Of a stretch of 64,000 nucleotides of DNA, positions 12,598 to 21,918 are shown in pieces. Position numbers and translations under genes: made by a program. The DNA lies in the NCBI GenBank assembly GCA_030762985.1, contig CM061046.1:80739778-80803777 (forward strand), written 5' to 3'. The stretch is from Adelphocoris suturalis (taxonomy: Eukaryota > Arthropoda > Insecta > Hemiptera > Miridae). Within the stretch, counting starts at the first letter, position 1. Every line of letters starts with the position of its first letter. The notes beneath the pieces were generated by a model. The model saw only the letters and a program-made list of their open reading frames with translations, was not told the DNA's origin and made no database searches.

Positions 12598-12728
12598 GTC
12601 CGTCCGTCCATCCATCCATCCATCCGTTCATTCAGTCATTCATTTCCGTTTTTAAAGACGATAACTCTCTTTAAAAACGGAAATGAATGACTGAATGAAC
12701 GGATGGATGGATGGATGGACGGACGGAC
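12598..12728. repeat. Perfect 60-bp-arm palindrome
   Basis: 12598-12657 is the exact reverse complement of 12669-12728, with an 11-bp spacer ACGATAACTCT. Each arm holds CATC/CGTC tetranucleotide repeats on the outside and unique sequence (TCATTTCCGTTTTTAAAG) on the inside. DNA of this type can extrude a cruciform and is usually unstable. Confidence 0.95.
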
Positions 12729-12775
12729 ACATAGGCTTATTAATGGAAATAATAAACCAAAATTGGGGAAGGGAT

Positions 12776-14090
12776 ATTATTATCCCCTCCTCATTTTCCG
12801 GCAGGGGTGGATCCAAGAGGCCCTAGGGATTGGAGGCATTTCCCCGTTTAAATATCCTTATTGGGGACAACGTGGGAGATTTTTTAAAAAATGTTCCTTG
12901 ATCAAAATATTTGTTTTCTAAGGTATATTAATTTCAAATAACTACATGTAAACTTTTAGTTTATTCAACCGCGGACTTCCACAAGGGCCCGTTGCACCTG
13001 GGCTGTTGCGTTTTGGTCGATTAGATCCTTTATTTTCAGTCTGATCTAAAAATAGCTAAGGTAATAACTAGCTATTCAAGCTGATAGCTTGAATACAACT
13101 TTTGGGAGGGGGGGGGGGGGAATTAGAGGAAAAAACTCTTCATACCAACATCCAAATATTACATCTAGTTATTCCCAAAAGTTGATCATGACAGGTGGAA
13201 CGGCGTGTATAATAACTTACTAAAATTGACATTTTTGACTAAGGGGGTAGAGGGGTGCGAAACAGTTCATCACTTCTTTAACAGGTACCGCCACAATATT
13301 TCAGTGAAACTTGTGAGTCATTGACCGTAGTTACCGTTCACCTCAAATCAACAAACCCTACCTAATGCTTTCGTAATTAGAGGGCCGAGAGTAGAATGGC
13401 TTGTACAATGAGCAAGGTACACGATGAGGAAGATTCTTCGTAAAATGTTCACTGTGCTAGGGATTCAGGCCGGGATTATTTACAGAGTCGAGAATAAGGT
13501 CCTCATTATCGTTTTTAGTGAACACGTTTTATGGGAATAATGCAATTCGTAGACCAGATTAGGGAAACGTGAAATTTTCAGTTAAATTAGTAGGTAAGCA
13601 TCCAGAATATAAGTTAGGTATATAAGATGAATCTCAGTACAAAAATCTTATTGTTTTACGATTTCTTGACGAGTTCACATCTAAGTATATCATCATGCCA
13701 AACGGTTGTGACAAACGCGGTATTCGTTTGTGTGCAAAACGGCGGAGGAGGAGTTAATTCAAAGGTGATGCAGACAAGAGGACCGAGTCGGGACCACTTG
13801 ACGTTTCTGTGAATAAGGGAAGACTATTAATTTAAATTGTCATTACGTACTTTAATATATGGTATTATGATGACATTGCTTAGAAATCTAGATAGGAGAT
13901 GGTATTTACATTCAATTTAAATTACGAGAGCGCTTAAAATGCAACCTACTGCTCGATTTTCGATTTAAATAAACTCAATTTTTTTCTCGTCTGTCGTTGA
14001 CTATCATGTTTTAAGTAGGTATTATATAACTATTATTGTAAAATTATCACACAAAGGTTTATTATTTCTGTATAGATTGCACAGTTATGG
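12776..14090. other. No gene recognised
   Basis: AT-rich with a G-run at 13109-13120. An open frame at 13627-13812 has no recognisable motif. Nothing else is supportable. Confidence 0.5.
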
Positions 14091-14091
14091 T

Positions 14092-14230
14092 TATATATAT
14101 ATATATATATATATAAAACTCGGCCCTTCGGGCCTCGCAAGGGGCTCCGCCCCTTGACCCCGCCAGGGGGGCTTCGCCCTCCTCGACCCCCCTAATCTAT
14201 ACTCGGCGCTTCGCGCCTCGCCGGATCTTT
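14092..14230. repeat. (TA)n followed by a series of GC-rich hairpins
   Basis: A short TA microsatellite (14092-14114) is followed by four small inverted repeats in a row: GGCCCTTCGGGCC, AAGGGGCTCCGCCCCTT, GGGGCTTCGCCC, and GGCGCTTCGCGCC. All have TTCG- or CTCC-type loops. This GC-rich island stands out from its surroundings and resembles the hairpin-rich tails of Helitron-like elements. Alternatively it is part of the adjacent SINE-like unit. Confidence 0.6.
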
Positions 14231-14289
14231 TCTCTTTTCTACTGTGTAGAAAACGAGGATAATTTGCTATGCAATTCGTCTCACGAGAA

Positions 14290-14416
14290 AAAAAAAAAAT
14301 TTTTTTTTCAGGCCTGGCCGGGATTCGAACCCACAACCTTCGTCTCACGAGAAAAAAAAAAAAAAGAAAAATTCAGGCCTGGCCGGGATTCGAACCCACA
14401 ACCTTCGTCTCACGAG

Positions 14417-14472
<56 letters not shown>

Positions 14473-14530
14473 CAGGCCTGGCCGGGATTCGAACCCACGA
14501 CCTCTCGCTTCCCATCTCGGGACAAAAAAC
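14290..14530 (-). repeat. Three tRNA-derived SINE B-box segments separated by poly-A
   Basis: The phrase CCTGGCCGGGATTCGAACCC occurs three times (near 14313, 14377 and 14476). Read on the minus strand it gives GGGTTCGAATCCCGGCCAGG, a textbook pol III B box inside a tRNA T-arm. Segments are separated by homopolymer runs of 13 to about 50 bases. No full tRNA fold with anticodon arm was found, so these are truncated tRNA-derived SINE pieces and not tRNA genes. Confidence 0.7.
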
Positions 14531-14605
14531 GTTACACAAAAAAAGTGGACATTTAAAAAAAATTATTGGGGGTCGGCCTAAGAATTGCATAGCAATTAAT
14601 AAATA

Positions 14606-14680
14606 TACAGGGTGTCCCTAAAAACGTCCCCCTCCCCTGCTAAAATCGTTTATAATCGGTCAAAAAATTTTTTTTATTCA
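14606..14680. repeat. TACAGGGTGTCCC dispersed repeat
   Basis: TACAGGGTGTCCCTAAAA, CCTGCTAAAATC and GGTCAAAAAATTTTTTT follow each other here and again at 47552-47635. The start resembles the CAGGGTG termini of insect DNA elements. It is probably one end of a transposon. Confidence 0.55.
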
Positions 14681-14999
14681 ATCCTAATGTTTTTTTGTTT
14701 GGAATTCAAAAACTGTAAAATTGCACATTGCGCACGTGCGTAAACGTGTGCAATTGACATAAACTTGATTATTTCAAGTAAGGACCCCCATTTTTTATCC
14801 CAGATTTGAATTCTACGAGAAATTTGATATAGAAATGACCCATCATTCGATTTTTTAGGTGCGCACAAACAGGTTTTGTTATACACTGAGGGAATAGTAA
14901 AGTGTAGGATTTATTTATTTATTTCATCTTGGTAAGCATCCATGTCTGTGCAGTTATATTTAAATAATTTATAATAAACAAGCATATTGGTAAATAATG

Positions 15000-15355
15000 C
15001 ATGCGTTACAGGAACATGCAATTTGAAACTACTGACATACTTCCCAAATTCATAATTGAAAAAAAGTGATAACGAAAATTCGACGAGAATAGTTGAAACA
15101 TCATGATTTACTGCTATTACCTCCTCCATTCTCTCCCTTTCATAATGAAATTTGAAACTCCTGATATACGATCCAAAACTAATCCGAATTCATATTTGAA
15201 CAAAAAAAGAACCACGAAAATCGGACGAGAATTGTTAAAGCCCCCCCCTTCATCTCCTCCGTGGGTGAAATTTAAAACTCCTAACAAACGTTCCAAAACT
15301 ATCATAAATTTGTGATGGAAAAAAATAAGAATCACGATAATCGGTCGAGATTTGT
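15000..15355. repeat. Three degenerate tandem copies of a ~125-bp unit
   Basis: Segments near 15015-15100, 15140-15235 and 15265-15355 share the order TGAAATTTGAAACTCCTGA, CGATCCAAAACTA, CATAATTTGAA-like, CACGAAAATCGG, ACGAGAATTGTT. Open frames on both strands through this region are repeat artefacts. It may be a diverged satellite or internal repeats of a transposon. Confidence 0.65.
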
Positions 15356-15844
15356 AGCTTGGGCAGTACTCGAAAAAATTGGTAATTAGTAAACGGTAAA
15401 TTGAAATGTATTATTTGGATTGCATATTGCCGGAACTCGAGTGCAAAGGAGCATGGATACATTCGTAAACAAAGCTATTCAAAAGAAAGTTTTCCTTCAA
15501 AAGTGCATGTCAGATGATGGATTCTTTTATATTTCACAAAACCGAATTTAGGTAAATTCAGATGCACCATAAATGGTACGTTGCCCATTACCCTGAGCAA
15601 TTAAGTTTTCCTTGAACATGTGGTTCAGTAGGAATAATTTAGTGAATTTAGCGAAGAAAAATTGTTTATTTACAAAGAAATTGAGGAAAATAAAAATGAT
15701 ATCATCACAACAATGAATCGTTCAATATTACCTTGTAATAGTTTGTTATTTGTGAATTTGTATGCTAACTATTTGTGAGTAATAATTGAACAATATATGT
15801 GGAATGGAACATTGAATGAACTGGAAGAAAAACCTTCAAATTAA

Positions 15845-16078
15845 TCAAACAGCTTCAGAAAAATAGGAAGTCCGAAAAACATCGTTGCTCTTGTGTGGTG
15901 AACGGATCGCAAGATAGGTATATTTTTTGGACAGCATATCGCACGTAATAAAGTTGATAACTTCATCATCAATGAAATATTCGAAGGTTTCTACTGGAGA
16001 TAAATTTTTGTATCCTGAGTAGCCATGGGTTCGAAAAGTTGTTGAGAAATCATGGTAATCTCCATTCCTCAACAACAT
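15845..16078 (-). pseudogene. piggyBac transposase N-terminal-region fragment
   Basis: The minus strand reads about 77 codons containing LSPVETFEYFIDDEVINFIT, which fits the conserved piggyBac/PGBD pattern (S-P-x-E-x-F-x-x-F-x-x-D-E). It stops at 15845 and at its other end runs into the TIR element at 16099. The catalytic DDE part is absent. This is a fragment cut by a later insertion. Confidence 0.6.
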
Positions 16079-16098
16079 TGGATGCAGTGTTGGGCTTT

Positions 16099-16668
16099 TG
16101 ACATGGATATGTCTTTGCTCTGGGGGGTCAACCAAAAATTTCCGTGACGCAAAATTTGTGTCACAAATGCAGTGTTTTTCACGTACAACCCATTCGTTGC
16201 TAGGGGAATGGAACTTCCGCAGTTTTCATCGCACAGAAATCGTTCGCCACTCGTTGGAATGCGCTTGATTTATGTGATAAATGTTCACATCTCAAGCTAC
16301 CAATTCCCCCCTCCTTACGTACCTAGAGCTACATTCCTAAACTAAGTTGATTGGACTATAAACAATTTTAATAAGCCGGTTACAATATTCTTAACTTAAA
16401 GCAATAGCAGAATTTACTCCACTCCATAGGAAACATTTTCATCCACTTGACAACAGTCGACTGTTAATAACAACTCATTGTAGTGGCTTCTCTCCACAGT
16501 CATTTTCAACATTTCTATAAGTAAACCGTTGTTTTGTTGGAATTAGTCGGGATTCGTTTAAAGTTGAAGGATTTATTTACAACTCTCGTATTCAACCGTT
16601 ATGAAATCCCCAATTAAAGACATATCCATGTAACATGGTATCTGCTTGTAAAGCAGATAGTGGAACTC
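16099..16668. mobile_element. TIR element copy 2 (uninterrupted)
   Basis: Same termini as 7221-8170 (CATGGATATGTCTTTG ... AAAGACATATCCATG) with high similarity inside, but without the 400-bp nested insertion found there. It therefore shows the empty site at about 16556-16562. No protein is encoded. Confidence 0.65.
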
Positions 16669-16699
16669 GTTTACGAGTTTCTTAACGAGACCATCTCGA

Positions 16700-17045
16700 A
16701 CTACTTGGAACCGTTCCCTACAAGAAAAACTGTGAGTTCTTCAATCCGTTCAACGCGGAGCAGCTCATGAGTCACAAATGAAAACTACACACTTCATTCT
16801 GATCTACATATCCAAGTAATCTGCATTTTTACTAAGGGATTGACTACTTGATATTATGTATTTTTGAGATGCGAGCTTGCGAGCATCCAGACCACCAAAC
16901 TATACACTTCATTCTGACCTACATGTCCACTAATCTGCATTTTTACTAAGGGATTGACTACTGCTCTCAACGAAACAGGTTGAACGGAATTGAAGAACTC
17001 ACAGTTCTTCTTGTAGGGAACTGTTCCAAGTAGTTGCCGGGGTAG
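16700..17045. mobile_element. Small TIR element carrying a ~128-bp tandem repeat
   Basis: GAACTACTTGGAACCGTTCC...AACTGTGAGTTCTTCAAT (16708-16760) is inverted at 16979-17034, giving about 55-bp arms. Between them lie one and a half copies of a ~128-bp unit (CTAATCTGCATTTTTACTAA, then GAGATGCGAGC...CATCCAGACCA), which recurs at 55900-56165. It looks like a MITE with internal repeats. Confidence 0.65.
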
Positions 17046-17218
17046 GGGACGAACTTGATCGTTCGAGCAGGTCTCGTTTTTTCTTGCGTTCGGTTACTCG
17101 ATCAGTTTTGACGAGTTCCTCTGCTTAGGAAAGCCTTTGTATCGTTTCATTAATGAATGGGCACTGTTACTAGTATGCTCACCTCCCAAAGGGGAAGAAT
17201 AACGATCGTTTAGAGATC

Positions 17219-17473
17219 TTACATCCGCTTCAGCGACCTACTGCCGCAGGTTGTACACAGATTAATGCGAAAATTGTCATCTCCCAAGTCTTTATTGGTA
17301 AAGTAATTTGGTTCAGGAGGAGTAATGAGGATCTCCCATTCGAACAACTCGTCAATTTCAGCCAGAAGCTGATTATTACCTATTAGGCTGTCAGTCCGAG
17401 CTGGATTATCGACGCCAATTAACTGAAGAACAGGATAACATTGACAACTCCAAGTCATGTGCAAAGTGGGCAA
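17219..17473 (-). other. Unrecognised open frame, 84 codons
   Basis: The translation is not low-complexity (for example DELFEWEILITPPEPN and a CTTCG motif near the end), so it may be a coding relic. I recognise no family. It lies upstream of lectin gene 1 on the opposite strand with no clear splice partners. It may equally be chance. Confidence 0.2.
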
Positions 17474-17879
17474 CGTATGTACAATTTATCGTACGGTCAA
17501 CTTTATAAGTGCATATTTTCATGAGACGATCGTAGATTTAACCTTACTCATGGCTTTCAGTACACATCTATACTAATGAAATAGGACGGAAGATATATTT
17601 TAGGAATGATTAATGTATAACCATACATACCCTTCCTCAAACATGATGAATATTTGAGAAAATCGCAAAACACAAACTTGTGATCAGCCCTTGGGAACGG
17701 GTAAGGATCGGTTCAGGGCCACTGCATGAGCTTAACTGATGGAAAGATAGCTAATCATTATTTTTGAACCATTGAGAATCCAAAAATCGCTGTAGTTTAA
17801 ATCCAGCAGCTTTGTAAAATCCTCTCTCCTAACGAACATATATATGGTACGTTCCGCACTACTGGGTTTATTCGAAGAC

Positions 17880-18376
17880 CGTTTAAAGCCGGGTTGGTTG
17901 TGAAAGAGTCCACTGTATGTTAGCCAATATTCCTGTTTCACATCAGATTTCTGATACAAAAATTAAGAACGATGACGCGGACTCAGTATTATTATCAGCA
18001 GGTACTAGTTTGGGGAACGATCTACGTATGGTTGTATCATATTTATCAATTTACTTGTTTTGACAATTATTTCTAAAATATCAAAGATTTAACCCCCCAT
18101 GCACTGAATGAACTCCATAAAATCTTTTTCAGGGTGATTTCATAACTTCAATTCATTCATCAGTATTAACGGGATCATAAAACCACCACAATAACTATCG
18201 TTATATAGGAAATCAAATATGCTCTTTACCACTAAACACAGCTAACTATTTGCTAGTTGCTAACTACTTGATGGCAATTAAAAACAATCGGAAGAGTCTA
18301 GCAGACCATAACTATAAATTATTAGAACGATAAAAAGTAACTGACATGTGAGGAAATCGGGGAGGCCCAGTTTGCA
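17880..18376 (+). promoter_or_regulatory. Lectin gene 1 upstream region with TATA-like box
   Basis: This block is homologous to the sequence before exon 1 of gene 2 (33085-33487) and gene 3 (60345-60865), so the promoter was duplicated with each gene. A TATA-like CTATAAAT lies at 18312-18319, about 60 bp before the ATG, which implies a very short 5' untranslated leader. The sequence just before the ATG (GAGGCCCAGTTTGCA) is conserved in all three copies. Confidence 0.5.
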
Positions 18377-18460
18377 ATGGCGGCTCACCTAATCAAGTGG
18401 ATATTACTTGCAGCGCTGAGTTTGGAAATTCAATACGTGGGGGCTGTTGACTCTTCCCGT
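18377..18460 (+). CDS. Lectin gene 1 exon 1: signal peptide
   Basis: Twenty-eight codons from MAAHLIKW to DSSR, ending in phase 0 at the donor CGT|GTAAGT. The matching exons of genes 2 and 3 have the same length and phase. The N-terminus is short, the core hydrophobic, and small residues (VGA) precede the likely cleavage site. Confidence 0.85.
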
Positions 18461-21400
18461 GTAAGTTTCACATAGAAAGTATTTTTGAGCAAAACATTCG
18501 GTTTAGGTTTTATCTGTAACTAACTGACCCGGTGGAGATTGTCCAGCCTAACATATTATTCGTACAGCATTGGTTACAGATAAAAATCATTTTTTCATTA
18601 ATTAAAAATTGGTATTCAATTGAAGCGAATGAAATGTTGAATATCTCTATTATTAATAAAATAGTAAGTATAAACTGTGAATACGGGTATGCAAGGTATC
18701 ATAATAATAAGGTAGTTAAAGAGTTTATTCGTTGATTTGTATAAAAAGGACGTAAACACGGATGTGTTGAAAAAATAATGTGTATAAACCTGGTATGGTA
18801 TGGATTATGTAGGTATAAACCTTTGCTAAAGAGTTAATGATTAAAAAGTACTTCAGGGTGGCCGAAAACTGCGATGGATCGTGAGGCAAATAGAATATAT
18901 TATTATTTTCGCTTTATACTAATTTGAACTAGTTTGTATGTTAATATTTTGAGGCTTAAAATATACTTACCTACACCAAATTGATATTTCTTATTCAGTA
19001 AACGATAAAAACATGATTGTTTCTCATTCTTAGCTCATTAGGTCATGTTGCGTACTGGAATTTATTGTTACAGACGATTAACAAAAAGCATGATTACACC
19101 ATTGAGGATCTTGCTTGGATCCATAATATGATAAATCAACTCACAAAGGAAAAAAACGAATTGCTGGTCGTGCCAATAAAGGATTTTGTTGGGAATGTAA
19201 CTGGCCAAATCTCAAAGTTACAAAGTCTTAGAGTGTGGATCCTAGAGCAGCAAATCGAATACCTGCGGCTGGAACTCGAAAACTTACATCTTCTAACTCA
19301 TAAAGGGAAACCGAGTTTTGAATGTAGGAACAATGGAATGAAGTAGTTCACAAGAACATTTCTAGAGATCTATATCTATCTATACTATTTATAAGAATGA
19401 AACTCCGTCTGTCTGTTTGTTTGTCTGTTTGTTTGTCGTGTCTATGCACGGCCAAACGGCTGAGTGGCGGGAGTCTACGAGTGGGGGGATCTTCTTGGGA
19501 TTTTCCGATAGGGTACATAAGCGAATTTAAAATTTTCTAATCCCACCCGAACCATGGGCCGTAGGGCGGGAGGGGGGTCGAAGTAAAAATTAATGTGCGC
19601 TTTTTGGACTTCCCCGCTTCCTCTACCCCTCTAAACGGCCGTCGAAAATTCCGGAAAAATACCGGTTTCGTAGGTTTTCCTACGAGGAAGACGACGACGC
19701 GATCGGATCGCGAAAAAAGTATCGGGAAATGCGTCAAAAAAATGCGAGAGTACGAACCCGTTTTCTCGAAAAGTCCGACGAAAAACTACGTTTTTTCCCA
19801 TTAAAATATACCCCGTAAAGGTACGTTTTTCGGAACGGTTTTCGCGGGCGAAATACAGCTTTGATCCCGCCGAATCTGAATCCGAAATCGGATATCGAAT
19901 AAAGTGACGGGAAGTAGGTCAAGTTGCGAGCGGAAGCGAGGGAAGCGTTTAATGTGAGAAATTAATTGTGCCCCGGACGCGAGAAGGCTCTACGAAGACG
20001 TCAAGGGGTTCGATGTCACCATGTTGCGAGGCGAGCATTTATACATAGGTACCTACCTTGCGAGCGAAGCGAGAGCCATTTCAACAGAATAAATACGGGC
20101 TTTGTCCTACACATATACAGGTATACCTTGCGAGCGAAGCGAGCAACATTCCCTAATAAACTTTTCGTGGTTCCACGTAGTTTTATAGGATTTAATTTGT
20201 TTGTAAGAATTTCCAACAGAAAAAAACGTCTGCCAAATTGGGTGGGCAGTATAACTTCCTAAGCGAGCGTAGCGAGTAGCATCCCCTTCAGAAGTTAAAC
20301 CTACCCTTAGGGATCTACCGTTTGCGAGCAAAGCGAGTAAAATTCCCTACATGCCACATTTTGCGAGTGAAGCGAGCAATTTAATGGGGGGTCCGGAAGC
20401 AGTATAACTTCCTCGAATGAGCGAAGCGAGCAGCATCCCCTACAGAAGTTAAACCTACCCTTAGAGATCTACCGTTTGCGAGTGAACCGAGCAACATCCC
20501 CTAAATGCCATACTTTGCGAGCGAAGCGAGCAACATTTTCTACATGCCAGACTTTGCGAGCGAAGCGAGCAACATATCCTACATGCCAGACTTTGCGAGC
20601 GAAGCGAGCAATATTCCCTACACGCCACACGTTGCGAGCGAAGCGAGCAACTTAATGGGGGGTCCGGGGGGCTTGCCCCCCGGCTGGACGTGGAGGCGAG
20701 CGTAGCGAGCCGGAGCGGCTAGTTAATAATAATCTTATATCACGGATGCAAGAGGCAGTGGACGACATTACTATCCTCAACTCTCAAATCACAGAATTTT
20801 CAAATAGAAATAAAAAAAAACGTTGCCATTGGGGGTGTCTTGCCGCCAGTGGTTTGTGTTCATGATGGTACATTTATTGTAAAATGAAATCTGGGAGACA
20901 CCCCCAGACCCCCCGATTGTTAACGTTAGGATCAAGGATCAAACCAATGGAACACAGAATGTGTATTTCGGGGATTCCCCGGAAGGCTGGTGGCATTCTG
21001 GTTAGTTCGGCCGAAGTTCATACGTTTTCAAATAAAGGTTTGATCCCGACGAATCTGAATCTGAAATCGGATACCTATCGAAAAAAGTGACGGGAAGTTG
21101 GTCGAAATGCGAGCGTAAGCGAGGCGAAGCGTTTAAAATGACATTTTAAATCAAGACCGCCGCCCATTTCACAATGTTGCGAGCCAGGCCTACTCACTTA
21201 CGTCTTGAAGGGACTCGATGACTCATTTCAACGGAATGAATACGGGTTTTTTCCTACACATATACAGGTATACCTTGCGAGCGAAGCGAGCAACATTCCT
21301 TAATAAACTTTTCGTGGTTCCACGTAGTTTTATAAGATTTAATTTGTTTGTAAGAATTTCCAACAGAAAAACGCTGGACTTGGAAGCAAGCGTAGCGAGC

Positions 21401-21882
21401 TGGAGTGGCTAGTTTTCAATAAAATGGGAGCAGTAAGTTGAAAAAGTCGTTATGCATGTTAGGCATGGACCTATGTTCCACAACTCAATGTCCATATATT
21501 GCAACGCATTATACTTCTCAGTAACGAAATCTCCCTTCTTCCTTCGATGATTTTCATGTAAGCCATTACTTTGGGCCTACGTGACCGACTGCTCGTCCCC
21601 TCCAAGGAAGGGTTGGGGTGGTTAGGAAAACCCTCTGGCCAGGAGACAATTGTGTCTTTAATTAAAACACCCACTTCCTGATGAATTAGTCAAATAATCA
21701 TAAAGATTACAAGCAATCCAACTATCGTCTGATTACAAACTGTCAATGAAATGGGAGCAGTACGTACCGGTCTTTCTTACCTACCGGCTTACTTATAATA
21801 TTTATAATAATATTATAATAATGCTTGCCATTATGTATTGTATTATATGAATATTATATTATGGATATCGTTTTTCTAGCCA

Positions 21883-21918
<36 letters not shown>

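Noticed and set aside
12432..12690. Asn/Glu/Arg-Thr repeat open frames
   Set aside because: Translation of the TTCG minisatellite and palindrome.
14264..14590. Poly-Lys or poly-Phe frames with FRPGRDSNP repeats
   Set aside because: These arise from tRNA-derived SINE B-box segments with poly-A; not proteins.
19017..19073. Earlier acceptor for lectin exon 2 (TTCTTAG, about 41 nt upstream)
   Set aside because: The reading through LLLQAINKK is open, but using this acceptor adds a length that is not in phase with exon 1's donor; TTGTTACAG gives phase 0 in all copies.
20505..20705. FASEASNI repeat peptide
   Set aside because: Translation of the Helitron GCGAGCGAAGCGAGC array.
20020..20715. CRISPR-like array
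   Set aside because: Regularly spaced repeats, but spacing varies, spacers repeat each other, the genome is eukaryotic and the array lies inside a Helitron.
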